A stretch of DNA of 19,687 bases. Origin: Actinomycetes bacterium. Its GTDB lineage: Bacteria; Actinomycetota; Actinomycetes; Actinomycetales; Dermabacteraceae. Made by a program: the position numbers and the translations under genes. The stretch spans positions 1 through 19,687 of the forward strand of contig JAEWEZ010000156.1 in assembly GCA_023389045.1 (NCBI GenBank), given 5' to 3'. The number at the start of each line of letters is the position of its first letter. Within the stretch, counting starts at the first letter, position 1. The notes beneath the pieces are model-generated. The model made no database searches, had not been told where the DNA came from, and saw only the letters and a list, made by a program, of their open reading frames with translations. Below are positions 6,511 to 14,191 of the stretch, one piece after another.

Positions 6511-7806
6511 TCAGCCCGCCGCCGCGGCGGCGAGGCCCCGTTCCAGGTCGGCGAGGATGTCGTCGATGTGCTCGATCCCCACGCTGAGCCGTACAAACCC
6601 GGGCTCCACCCCGGCCGCCCGCTGCTCGGCCTCGCTGAGCTGCGAATGCGTGGTCGAGGCCGGGTGGATCACGAGGCTGCGCACATCACCGATATTGGCC
6701 ACATGCGAGTGCAGCTGCAGCGCCTCCACGAAGCGCCGTCCCGCCTCCAGCCCACCGGGAAGCACGAAGCCGAGCACACTTCCGGCGCCCTGCGGCAGGT
6801 AGCGGTCCGCCACCGCCTTATACGGCGAGGAGTCGAGCGACGCCCAGGTCACCGAGGCTACGCGCTCATCGCCTTCCAGGAACTCGGCGACCGCCCGCGC
6901 ATTGGCCACATGCCGTTCCATCCGCAGCGGCAGGGTTTCCAGCCCCTGCCCGATGAGGAAAGCGTTGAAGGGTGAGATCGCCGGACCCAGGTCGCGCAGC
7001 AGGTTCGTGCGGGCGCGGGTCGCGAAGGGCGCCGGAACCTGTGCGAAGACGAGCCCGTTGTAGGAGTAATCCGGCTGCGTGAACTGCGGGTAGCGCTCGG
7101 CGTGCGCGGCGAAGTCGAAACTGTCGCCGTCCACGATCACCCCGGCGATGGAGGTGCCGTGCCCGCCGAGGAACTTCGTGGCGGAGTGCACCACCACGTC
7201 TGCCCCGTGCTCCAGCGGGCGCAGCAGGTAGGGGGTGGCCACGGTGTTGTCCACGATGAGCGGAACGCCGAGCTCATGGGCAGCATCCGCTACGGCGCGC
7301 ACATCAAGCACATCGTGTTTGGGGTTGGGGATGGTTTCGGCGAAGAAGGCGCGGGTGGTGTGGTCGCTCGCTTCTTTCCAGGACTGCGGATCGGAGGGGT
7401 TCTCAACCCACTGCGGAGTGACCCCAAGCGCGGCCAGGGTGTGTTTGAACAGGTTGAAGGTGCCGCCGTAGAGGCTGGGCGAGACGGCCACGGAGTCGCC
7501 CGCGCGGGCCACATTGAGGATCGCGAGGGTGATGGCGGCCTGCCCGGAGGCCACGAGCAGCCCGGCCGCTCCTCCTTCGAGCGCAGCGATGCGGTCTTCG
7601 ATGGCGCCCTGGGTGGGGTTGGTGATGCGGGTGTAGATCGGGCCGGCTTCGGCGAGCGCGAACCGGTCGGCGGCAGACTCCGCACTGGGGAAGACGAAGC
7701 TGGTGGTCTGGTGGATCGGCAGGGCGCGGGAGCCGGCCCCGGGGTCGGGGTCCTGGCCGGCGTGGATCGCGAGGGTTTCGAAGCGGGTCTCGGGGGTGGT
7801 GCTCAT
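6511..7806 (-). CDS. metY: O-acetylhomoserine aminocarboxypropyltransferase (sulfhydrylase)
   Basis: This is a 431-residue PLP enzyme of the Cys/Met metabolism family. It makes homocysteine from O-acetylhomoserine and sulfide (direct sulfhydrylation) in the cytosol. Visible marks are ETLAIHAGQDPDP at the N-terminus, YTRITNPTQGAIEDRIAALEGG (57-79), the phosphate-binding ASGQAA, LIVDNTVATPYLLRPLEHGADVVVHSATKFLGGHG with the Schiff-base lysine K211, and the C-terminal VRLSVGIEHIDDI. The length of about 430 and the long TKFLGGHG-type signature favour MetY over the shorter cystathionine gamma-synthases, though methionine gamma-lyase cannot be fully excluded. The ATG at 7806 has GAGGAG 6 nt upstream. 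No metX gene is adjacent, so it appears to be a single-gene unit. Confidence 0.93.
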   Translation of the reverse strand: MSTTPETRFETLAIHAGQDPDPGAGSRALPIHQTTSFVFPSAESAADRFALAEAGPIYTRITNPTQGAIEDRIAALEGGAAGLLVASGQAAITLAILNVARAGDSVAVSPSLYGGTFNLFKHTLAALGVTPQWVENPSDPQSWKEASDHTTRAFFAETIPNPKHDVLDVRAVADAAHELGVPLIVDNTVATPYLLRPLEHGADVVVHSATKFLGGHGTSIAGVIVDGDSFDFAAHAERYPQFTQPDYSYNGLVFAQVPAPFATRARTNLLRDLGPAISPFNAFLIGQGLETLPLRMERHVANARAVAEFLEGDERVASVTWASLDSSPYKAVADRYLPQGAGSVLGFVLPGGLEAGRRFVEALQLHSHVANIGDVRSLVIHPASTTHSQLSEAEQRAAGVEPGFVRLSVGIEHIDDILADLERGLAAAAAG

Positions 7807-7905
7807 GGGGTGCTCCTCGGGGGTCGTGGCGGCCTCGGGGGCGCTCTGTTCCAGCGGACTCCCTCACGATGCCTGCCCGGCACGCTCCGAATCGAGGATG
7901 GTGAA

Positions 7906-7918
7906 CGAGTGTGACTCG
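7906..7918. promoter_or_regulatory. Short palindrome CGAGT-GTG-ACTCG upstream of metY
   Basis: A perfect 5-bp-arm palindrome sits about 100 nt upstream of the metY start, inside the 166-bp gap after the regulator gene. The gap shows no recognisable SAM riboswitch core. A TAnnnT-type -10 candidate (TAGCGT on the minus strand, 7945-7950) lies just upstream of the palindrome. An operator role is only a suggestion. Confidence 0.3.
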
Positions 7919-7972
7919 CCCCGTCGCGCCCCCGAGCGCCTTCCACGCTAGACGCCCCGCGCGCCGTCCCCG

Positions 7973-8920
7973 CTAGGCGCCCCGACGGGGCTCGACCGCG
8001 GCGCGGGTGCGCTGCAGGGCGGCGCGCCCCAGGTCGGGGAGCCGACGGGCCACTGCCATGAACAGGCAGTCCACCACGGTCAGCTGCGCGATGCGCGAGG
8101 CTGTCGCCCCGGAGCGCACTTCCGATTCGGGGGCGGCGGTGAGCAGCACATGCTGGCATTGGCGCGCGAGGGCGCTGCGCGGTGCTTCGGTGACGGCCAC
8201 GGTGGTTGCTCCCGCCCCGGCGGCCACCGCGGCAATATCGCGCACGTCCTGGGTGCGGCCGGTGTGGGAGAAGGCGACGAGCACGTCGCCCGGTTCGAGA
8301 AGCGCCGCAGCGGGCAACCCGAGGTGCGCATCCACGTGCACGATCGCCGGGAGCCCGACGCGGAAAAGCTTTTGCTGCAGATCCATGGCCGGCAGCATCG
8401 AGGCGCCAACTCCCACGAGCAGCACTCGCCGGGCTTCGCGCAGCGCGTCGGCCACGGTCTCTAGGACGGTCACATCCATGAGCCGCACGGTGTTGCGCAC
8501 GGCGTGTGCGTCGGCGGTCGCGATTTTCCGGACGACCACGGAGAGGTCGTCGTCCACTTCGATATCGGAGGCGTAGCTTTCTTCGCTTGCGCTGCTGCCC
8601 TGGCGTTGCGCGGTTTCCTGGTGGAGGGCGAAGCGGAATTCGCGGTAGCCGCTGAAGCCGATTTCCTTGGTGAAACGCACGACGGTCGCTTCGGAGCAGG
8701 CGGCGCTTTCGGCGAGGTGGGCGATGGTCATGCCGGCGGCGGCGTCGGGGTCCTCGAGGACCACGTCGGCGATCCGCGCGAGGGCGGGTTGCAGGTCGGC
8801 GCGGTGCCCGCGGATGCGGGTGATGACCGTGCCGTCGGCGGTGGGGGTCCGACGGGGTCGCGCGGTGGTGGACGCGGTGGTGGAGGGGTCACCATGTGCC
8901 TGTGTGTTCTGCCTGGTCAC
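7973..8920 (-). CDS. MurR/RpiR-family transcriptional regulator (HTH + SIS)
   Basis: This 315-residue regulator has an RpiR-type N-terminal helix-turn-helix (TIAHLAESAACSEATVVRF with EIGFSGYREFR, residues 65-96) preceded by a poorly ordered T/R-rich leader. A SIS sugar-phosphate-binding domain follows, with VLLVGVGAS, FSHTGRTQDV and VAVTEAP. RpiR proteins sense phosphosugars. With murQ, anmK and nagZ upstream on the same strand, MurNAc-6-phosphate is the likely effector, by analogy with MurR. The GTG at 8920 is preferred because GGAGGAG lies 8 nt upstream; a longer in-frame ATG at 8986 has no such site. Repeated TTCCCT/CCCTGAAC elements 70-100 bp upstream suggest autoregulation. One GGTCCGACGGGG motif lies in the N-terminal linker and a CCCCGACGGGG at the C-terminal end. 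Confidence 0.88.
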   Translation of the reverse strand: MTRQNTQAHGDPSTTASTTARPRRTPTADGTVITRIRGHRADLQPALARIADVVLEDPDAAAGMTIAHLAESAACSEATVVRFTKEIGFSGYREFRFALHQETAQRQGSSASEESYASDIEVDDDLSVVVRKIATADAHAVRNTVRLMDVTVLETVADALREARRVLLVGVGASMLPAMDLQQKLFRVGLPAIVHVDAHLGLPAAALLEPGDVLVAFSHTGRTQDVRDIAAVAAGAGATTVAVTEAPRSALARQCQHVLLTAAPESEVRSGATASRIAQLTVVDCLFMAVARRLPDLGRAALQRTRAAVEPRRGA

Positions 8921-8928
8921 TGTCGGTT

Positions 8929-8935
8929 CTCCTCC
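8929..8935 (-). promoter_or_regulatory. Ribosome binding site GGAGGAG deciding the regulator's GTG start
   Basis: GGAGGAG is followed by the 8-nt spacer AACCGACA and then GTG at 8920. The nagZ start has nearly the same leader (GAGGAGGAACCGACG before ATG). Confidence 0.7.
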
Positions 8936-8988
8936 GTCATGTCGGGCGGGCCGCACCGCTGCGGCACCTCGCGCGTCATCGCGCATTT

Positions 8989-9017
8989 TTCCCTATAGGC
9001 CCGTATTTTCCCTGAAC
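8989..9017. promoter_or_regulatory. Candidate MurR/RpiR operator upstream of the regulator gene
   Basis: TTCCCT occurs at 8989 and 9008, spaced 19 bp, and the second copy reads TTCCCTGAAC. The same 10 bases occur in the divergent promoter region at 16532-16541, so the element is shared by the two places where this regulator would be expected to bind. Function is inferred from recurrence and position. Confidence 0.45.
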
Positions 9018-9166
9018 AGAGCACCGGGGGTCGCCGGACCACCACCACGAAGTCGGCGTCCCCCGGTGTCTGGGCTTCCACCGCAGAATCACTCCTGCGG
9101 CAAGGTCGGTCCCCGAGACTCGCGACGGGGCCATGCTCGAGACTCCGAGCTGAGCCTCACTCAAGA

Positions 9167-9201
9167 CTCTGCGCGGAGCCTCGTCCGGGCACTGCGCAGA
9201 G
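9167..9201 (-). terminator. Inverted repeat CTCTGCGC-N19-GCGCAGAG after murQ
   Basis: Two perfect 8-bp arms (9167-9174 and 9194-9201) lie 70-105 nt beyond the murQ stop. A G+C-rich stem downstream of an operon end suggests a termination or 3'-end structure. There is no T-run, so confidence is low. Confidence 0.3.
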
Positions 9202-9271
9202 CCTCACGCCGGGGCGGCCTCAGATTCTGCCAAGTTTTCCGCGGCCCGGTGGCCACTTACCAGATTTACCC

Positions 9272-10243
9272 TCAGGCGCCCGACTCTGCTCGCAGCATCG
9301 CCACAGCGCTGCGAATCCCGGCGGGGTCGCCCACGCGGTGCGGATCGGTGGGGTGGGCGGCCACTGCACGCGCCGCTTCCTGCGCATCGACGCCGGCGAG
9401 CAAAGCCACGAGTGCCACCCGTACGCGCCCGTCGGCTGCTTCGAGGGCGCTCGCGGCTTCCTCCGCGCTCACCCCGGTGGCTTGCACGAGGATCCGCACG
9501 GTGCGGGCCACGAGTTTCGCGTTCGTCGGGCGCACATCGATCATGAGGTTCCCGAAGGTGGTTCCGAGCCGCACCATCGTCGCGGTGGACATGGCGTTCA
9601 GGGTCATCTTTTGGGCGGTAGCGGCTTTCATCCGGGTGGAGCCGGTGACCGCTTCCGGGCCGACGTTCAGCAGGATCGGCACATCCACTTCGGGGGCGAG
9701 GACGGCACGCGGGTTTGCCGACACGAGGGCTGTGGCCAGGCCTTTGTCGCGGGCTTCACGGACGGCACCGGCCACGAAAGGGGTGCGGCCGGAGGCGGCG
9801 AGCCCCACCACCACATCGCCCTCACCGCAGTGTTTACGCACGAGTTCCCGCCCGGCCTCTTCATCGTCTTCGGCGCCTTCCACCGCGCGCAGCATCGCGT
9901 CAGCACCGCCGGCTAGGTGGGCGGTGACCATGTCTTCTGTGGCGGAGTAGGTGGGCACGAGTTCCACGGCGTCGAGCACGCCCAAACGCCCGGAAGTTCC
10001 CGCGCCCACGTAGTGCACGGTGTGCCCGGCGGCGATGGCGTTCACGCACAGATCCACGAGCTCGGCGATCGGCCCGGACTGCGCCTGCACGGCGGCGGCC
10101 ACCTGGGCGTCTTGTTCGAGGATCCGCTCGATCATCCCGCGTGAGTCCAGGGCGTCGAGGTCTTCGGTGGCGGGGTTGCGCTCCTCGGTGGGCGAATCGA
10201 GTCCCACCAGGGAGGGCCAGTCGTCACGGTCCAGCATGCTCAT
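9272..10243 (-). CDS. murQ: N-acetylmuramic acid 6-phosphate etherase
   Basis: This 323-residue SIS-domain enzyme cleaves the lactyl ether of MurNAc-6-phosphate to GlcNAc-6-phosphate and D-lactate in the cytosol. It carries the family marks LDSPTEERNPAT near the N-terminus, the sugar-phosphate loop VHYVGAGTSGRLGVLDAVE (76-94), GLAASGRTPFV (148-157), and the diagnostic GSTRMKAATAQKM (201-213), followed by NLMIDVRPTNAKL. The length matches MurQ (about 300). The start ATG at 10243 overlaps the anmK stop as ATGA, with AGGAG 5 nt upstream, so translation is probably coupled to the kinase that makes its substrate. A second ATG two codons on (10237) is less likely. It is the last gene of the salvage operon. 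Confidence 0.97.
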   Translation of the reverse strand: MSMLDRDDWPSLVGLDSPTEERNPATEDLDALDSRGMIERILEQDAQVAAAVQAQSGPIAELVDLCVNAIAAGHTVHYVGAGTSGRLGVLDAVELVPTYSATEDMVTAHLAGGADAMLRAVEGAEDDEEAGRELVRKHCGEGDVVVGLAASGRTPFVAGAVREARDKGLATALVSANPRAVLAPEVDVPILLNVGPEAVTGSTRMKAATAQKMTLNAMSTATMVRLGTTFGNLMIDVRPTNAKLVARTVRILVQATGVSAEEAASALEAADGRVRVALVALLAGVDAQEAARAVAAHPTDPHRVGDPAGIRSAVAMLRAESGA

Positions 10244-11778
10244 CTCGTCTCCTGCACGGTGTGTGGGGATGTGGTCGGGGCACTCGGTGGGGGTGGGGCG
10301 GGGGCACTGTGGTTTGGGGCCGACGGGGCCGACGGGACAGGCGCGGTCTCCCCCGTGTCCCCTGTGCCGGCAACCGGCGGGGCCGACCGGGCCTGCGCGG
10401 GGTCCGTTTCGCTCTGGGTTTCTGTTCCGGCAACGGCCGACGGGGCTCGTTCCGGGGCCTCTGCATCTGCCGAATGCAGGACCAGTCGGTGCACAGCCCC
10501 AAGCCCGTCGGGCTGCAGCAACGCCACGGGCGGGGTGAGTGAGCCGAGCACCTGCGCCGTGTGCGCGCCGGTCGCCGGCGCCCCCTCCTGCGTGAGCGGC
10601 ACGCCCGGCAGACCCTGCACGGACAGCCATCCCAGCAGCGCCACCAGCAGTGCTTCTTTCGCATCCGAGGGCACACCGAGGTGATCGGCGGAGCCGATCT
10701 GCGTGTGTGGCAGATGCGCTGCGATCCGTTCCATGAGCAGCGGGTTTCGCAATCCTCCGCCCGAGACGAGCAGACGGTCCGGCACCGCCGGCTGCGGCCC
10801 GCTCAGCGTCGGTGCTGTGGCTGGATAGTCGGGGGCAGCCTGCGGATCCAGTGCCCGCGCGATGCTCACGGCGGTCAGTTCCACGAGGGTGGCAAGCAGA
10901 TCAGGCAGCGGCGGAAGCGGCACAGCGTGCGCGTCTGCCATGCGCTGCACGTAGCGGGCGTCGAAGTATTCGCGGCCGGTGGAGCGGGGCAGCGGCAGGG
11001 TGTAGAGCGGGTCGGCGAGCAGCGCGGCGAGGAGTTCCGGGGTGATCTGGCCGGTGCGGGCGATGGCGGCGTCACGGTCGCAGGGCTCACCGGTGGCCTC
11101 GCGGACGGCTGCATCCAGCAGGGCGTTACCCGGTCCGGTATCACCGATCGCGGCGATGCGACCGTCGGCCCCCACAACGGTGACGTTCGCGATCCCGCCG
11201 ATATTGAGCAACGCCGTGCTGCCCGTGCTGCCCGCGCCACCCTCGATCTCTCCGTCGGCTCCGGAACCGCTGAGCCCCGCCACGAGCAGGGAGTCGAGGA
11301 TCGGCACGAGTGGCGCGCCCTGGCCTCCGGCGGCCACATCGGCGCTGCGCAGATCGTGCACGACGGGGCAGCCGGTTGCGGCGGCGATCCGGCTTGGGTC
11401 ACCGATCTGGAGCGTGGTCTCGACGGTGCCATCCGCGCGGGCGCCGTGGAACATCGTCTGCCCATGGGACACGACCAGATCCACCCGCTGGCCCACCGCG
11501 GCCAGGTCCCGCTGCACGGCCACGGCAGCCTGCCCGAAAGCCTCCCCGACCAGGGAGTTGAGGGCCGCGATCTCCCCCACCCCGGCCTGTGCCGGCGGCA
11601 GCGCGTCCAGGAGCCGTGCCCGCACTTCAGGTGCCCAAGCGGCTTCACCGGTGTACAGGAGGGTGCCGTGCAGGGTGCCGGGGTTGTCTGGCGTGCGCGT
11701 GAAGTGCACGGCGATCGTGTCGATCCCATCCACGCTGGTGCCGGACATCAGCCCGATGACGGTCATCCCTTCGCTCAT
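10240..11778 (-). CDS. anmK: Anhydro-N-acetylmuramic acid kinase with long C-terminal extension
   Basis: AnmK opens the 1,6-anhydro ring and phosphorylates anhydroMurNAc to MurNAc-6-phosphate using ATP. The signature IGLMSGTSVDGID is at residues 8-20. LVVSHGQTMFHG, the IGDPSRIAAATGCPVVHDLR block, the glycine-rich LLNIGGIANVTV, GDTGPGNALLD and SGGGLRNPLLMERI complete the ASKHA-type kinase core. At 512 residues it is over 100 longer than the usual 370-400. The excess is a C-terminal tail from about residue 430 rich in A, P, T, S and E, with no predicted fold, and its DNA contains three GGCCGACGGG-type copies. The ATG at 11778 overlaps the nagZ stop by 4 nt. The ribosome site is weak, which suits translational coupling. 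Confidence 0.95.
   Translation of the reverse strand: MSEGMTVIGLMSGTSVDGIDTIAVHFTRTPDNPGTLHGTLLYTGEAAWAPEVRARLLDALPPAQAGVGEIAALNSLVGEAFGQAAVAVQRDLAAVGQRVDLVVSHGQTMFHGARADGTVETTLQIGDPSRIAAATGCPVVHDLRSADVAAGGQGAPLVPILDSLLVAGLSGSGADGEIEGGAGSTGSTALLNIGGIANVTVVGADGRIAAIGDTGPGNALLDAAVREATGEPCDRDAAIARTGQITPELLAALLADPLYTLPLPRSTGREYFDARYVQRMADAHAVPLPPLPDLLATLVELTAVSIARALDPQAAPDYPATAPTLSGPQPAVPDRLLVSGGGLRNPLLMERIAAHLPHTQIGSADHLGVPSDAKEALLVALLGWLSVQGLPGVPLTQEGAPATGAHTAQVLGSLTPPVALLQPDGLGAVHRLVLHSADAEAPERAPSAVAGTETQSETDPAQARSAPPVAGTGDTGETAPVPSAPSAPNHSAPAPPPPSAPTTSPHTVQETR
10316..10337. repeat. Two adjacent copies of the GGCCGACGGGG motif inside the anmK tail
   Basis: Two copies follow each other directly and are translated on the minus strand as PSAPSAP in the disordered tail of AnmK. 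A variant lies at 10378 and another full core at 10437-10445. This clustering suggests that the tail grew through repeat gain. Confidence 0.6.
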
Positions 11779-13247
11779 GCGCGCGCCCCCGCGAGGAGGG
11801 AGTCCACGACGGCACGCATCATGGTGCGGCCCGCACCGAAGGCGAGAACCAGGCGGCGGTGCGCGGGTGCCGCCTCGGGCACCCCCACATGCACCACGAT
11901 TGCGTCGGGCCTGGCGGCAAGCACCTGCTCCAGCGCAGCCTGTTCCCGCTGGTCGGCACGGGGCAGACGGGTCACGACAAGCAGTTGTGGCGCGGCGAAG
12001 GCATCGGCCAGATAGGCGCCCTCCTCATGCTCCAGAGCATCAATCCCGCGGGCACGGAGCGCCTGCACCAGGTGACCGCGTCGGTTCTGGGAGATGGCTG
12101 CCGCGCCACCGCGTACGTCGATCACGGCGGCCGGTTGCAGGTCTAGGTGGGCGTGCCGCACCTGCACGGCGGCGAGCGCGGCGCCCGTGCCGAGAATGTC
12201 GATCTGCTCGAGCGCGCTCTCGATCGTGGGTGTGGGCAGCCATCGGCGGCGGGAGCGCAGCCCCTGCAGGACGGTGCGCACCCGGGCCGCACGGGCGGCC
12301 ACGGCGCTCGCGTCGAGGCGTCCGTTCTCGATGGCGGTGCGGATCGCCTCATGCGCTTCGCGCACCATCTGTTCGCTATCGCGGCGCATGGCGGTGCCCA
12401 GGCACAGCAGGTCAGCGCCTGCTTCGAGGGCGCATACGGCGGCTTCGCCGTAACCAGGGTCGGTGGCGACGGCGGCCATGTCGAGGGCGTCGGTGATGAC
12501 GAGTCCGTGGAAACCGCCGTGGCTGAGGCTGTCCAGGAGCGGCCGGGACCAAGCCGCGATCGAGGCGGGCCTCTCCCCGAGGGCGGGGACGAGCACATGC
12601 GCCGTCATGACCGCGTCGAGCCAGGGGGCCAGTTCCCAGGGGGCGAGGTGTTCGCGCTGCAGCACCGCTTCGGGTAGGTCGATGAGCGGCAGGTCGGTGT
12701 GGGAATCGACGCTGGTCGCGCCGTGCCCGGGGAAGTGTTTTCCGCAGACGGCAATGCCCGCTTCCCGCAGGCCGGAGGCCATGGCGCGGGCGTGGCGGGT
12801 GACCTTGTCGGGTTCGTCGCCGTAGGCGCGGGTGCCGATCACGGGGTTGGCCGGGTCGGTGGAGACATCGAGGACGGGGGCGAGGTCCAGGTCGATATCG
12901 CAGGCGGCGATGAGCTGCCCGAGCGCCCCACCCACACGGCGGGTGAGGTCCACATCGTCGAGGGTTCCGAGGGCCCAGGCGGTGGGCAGGCTGGAGCCGG
13001 TGGCGGCTTGCAGGCGGGTGACGTCCCCGCCTTCTTCGTCGATCGCGATCACGCAGTCGGGGACGGCAGCGTGGATCGAGCGGGCCAGATCGCGGGCGGT
13101 TTCGGGATCGGGGGTGTTGTAGCCGAAGAGGATCACGCTGCCGAGGCCTGCCTGGAGCAGTTCCTCTTCCTGGGCGGTGAGGGTGGTTCCAGCGAGCGGC
13201 GCCATCAGCAGGGTGAGGATGTCCCGGTCCCAGGAGTGGGTGTTCAT
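11775..13247 (-). CDS. nagZ: Beta-N-acetylhexosaminidase, glycoside hydrolase family 3 (NagZ-like)
   Basis: This 490-residue GH3 enzyme removes terminal beta-linked GlcNAc from muropeptide sugars. The TIM barrel (about 1-330) has AIDEEGGDVTRL (68-79), APVLDVSTDP (123-132), the catalytic-loop motif GKHFPGHG followed by DSHTDLP with the D181/H183 dyad, and the nucleophile D253 in VITDALDMAAV. The C-terminal 160 residues form a second alpha/beta domain, as in the two-domain NagZ of Bacillus. There is no signal peptide or lipobox, so it should act in the cytosol, unlike Bacillus NagZ, and would cut imported GlcNAc-MurNAc or GlcNAc-anhydroMurNAc. The ATG at 13247 has AGGAGG 8 nt upstream. Its stop overlaps anmK. 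It is separated from the permease genes by 113 bp containing a 12-bp repeat. Confidence 0.94.
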   Translation of the reverse strand: MNTHSWDRDILTLLMAPLAGTTLTAQEEELLQAGLGSVILFGYNTPDPETARDLARSIHAAVPDCVIAIDEEGGDVTRLQAATGSSLPTAWALGTLDDVDLTRRVGGALGQLIAACDIDLDLAPVLDVSTDPANPVIGTRAYGDEPDKVTRHARAMASGLREAGIAVCGKHFPGHGATSVDSHTDLPLIDLPEAVLQREHLAPWELAPWLDAVMTAHVLVPALGERPASIAAWSRPLLDSLSHGGFHGLVITDALDMAAVATDPGYGEAAVCALEAGADLLCLGTAMRRDSEQMVREAHEAIRTAIENGRLDASAVAARAARVRTVLQGLRSRRRWLPTPTIESALEQIDILGTGAALAAVQVRHAHLDLQPAAVIDVRGGAAAISQNRRGHLVQALRARGIDALEHEEGAYLADAFAAPQLLVVTRLPRADQREQAALEQVLAARPDAIVVHVGVPEAAPAHRRLVLAFGAGRTMMRAVVDSLLAGARA

Positions 13248-13277
13248 CGTCGGTTCCTCCTCAGTGTCCCGTGGTCC

Positions 13278-13313
13278 GTGCCGTCGTCTGTGCCGTGTGT
13301 CGTGCCGTGGTTT
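13278..13313. repeat. 12-bp repeat with GTGCCGT, three copies
   Basis: GTGCCGT starts at 13278, 13290 and 13302, giving an exact 12-bp period in the short gap between the permease gene and nagZ. The five intervening bases vary. No clear terminator or promoter is visible in this gap, so nagZ-anmK-murQ may be read through from the transporter. Confidence 0.55.
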
Positions 13314-13360
13314 CTTCTGCGACGTCTACCGTCGTCGGCTCTTATCCCGTGCCCGCGCGC

Positions 13361-14191
13361 TCAGCCTTTCACGGCCCCGGCAGTGAGCCCGCTGGCCAGA
13401 TTGCGCTGCACGATCACGAAGAAGATCACCACCGGCACCGCGATGATCGTTGATGCCGCCATGATCGGCCCCCACGCAGCGGTGTTCTGCGTGAAGAAGG
13501 TCCTCAGCCCCACCCCGACCGTGTACTTCGAGGAGTCCTGCATGAAGGTGAGGGCGAAGATGAACTCATTCCACGCGGTAATGAAGGAGAACACCGACGT
13601 AGCCACGAGGCCCGGGGCCACCAGGGGGAAGAGGATGGAGCGGAACATGCGGAACCAGTCGGCCCCATCCACGTAGGCCGCTTCCTCCAGCTCCCGCGGC
13701 ACAGCCGCGACGAATCCGCGCAGGTTCCAGATCGCGAAGGGAAGCGAGAAGGCCAGGTAGACGACGATCAGGCCGAGCAGAGAGTTGAGCATCTCGAGAG
13801 AGCGCGCCTGCAGGAAGAGCGGGATGACAAGCGCTTCAAGCGGAACCATCTGCACCATGAGGACCATAACCAGCACCTGGGTGCGCAGCGGGAAGCGGAA
13901 GCGGGCCACAGCCACGGCGGCAAGCAGGGCAACGGCGCCGGAGACGAGCACAGTGCCCACCGCCACCAGCGCCGACACCTTGATGTAGCTCAGGAAGTGG
14001 GCATCCACGAGCACAGTGCGGAAATGCTCGAGGGTGAAACCGCTCGGAAGCACGGAGGCGCCGCGGCTGAGCGGGGAGGGATCCACAGCCGTGGAAAGCA
14101 TCCAGTAGAAGGGAAAGAGGGAGTATGCGAGCAGAGCGATCACCCCGAGGGCGATCGCGGCACTGCGCAGCGGGCGGCGTCGTCGGCCCAT
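13361..14191 (-). CDS. Carbohydrate ABC transporter permease (MalG type)
   Basis: This 276-residue inner-membrane permease belongs to the CUT1 sugar transporter family. It has six apparent membrane segments (about 12-30, 72-97, 105-128, 138-155, 193-215 and 243-262). The cytoplasmic EAA loop, ELEEAAYVDGADWFRMFRSILFPL (167-190), docks the ATPase. The ATG at 14191 shares its A with the stop of the upstream permease in the arrangement TAATG, and AAGGAGGAGG lies just before it, so I reject a longer in-frame start. It pairs with the MalF-type permease upstream. No ATPase gene accompanies them; actinobacterial CUT1 importers commonly borrow a shared MsiK-type ATPase encoded elsewhere. Confidence 0.93.
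   Translation of the reverse strand: MGRRRRPLRSAAIALGVIALLAYSLFPFYWMLSTAVDPSPLSRGASVLPSGFTLEHFRTVLVDAHFLSYIKVSALVAVGTVLVSGAVALLAAVAVARFRFPLRTQVLVMVLMVQMVPLEALVIPLFLQARSLEMLNSLLGLIVVYLAFSLPFAIWNLRGFVAAVPRELEEAAYVDGADWFRMFRSILFPLVAPGLVATSVFSFITAWNEFIFALTFMQDSSKYTVGVGLRTFFTQNTAAWGPIMAASTIIAVPVVIFFVIVQRNLASGLTAGAVKG

Larger units (their letters stand above)
8921..9271. other. 350-bp gap between murQ and its regulator
   Basis: No gene is supported here. The part nearest the regulator gene holds two TTCCCT elements 19 bp apart (8989-8994 and 9008-9013), the second extended to TTCCCTGAAC. The middle holds an 8-bp inverted repeat, and GAGCCTC occurs at 9152, 9176 and 9200. The gap implies that the regulator has its own promoter. 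Confidence 0.6.

Noticed and set aside
7807..7972. SAM riboswitch or McbR site upstream of metY
   Set aside because: I looked for SAM-I, SAM-II and SAM-IV core patterns and for TAGAC-N6-GTCTA. Only a TAGAC half-site is present near 7949, and no riboswitch core is recognisable by eye.
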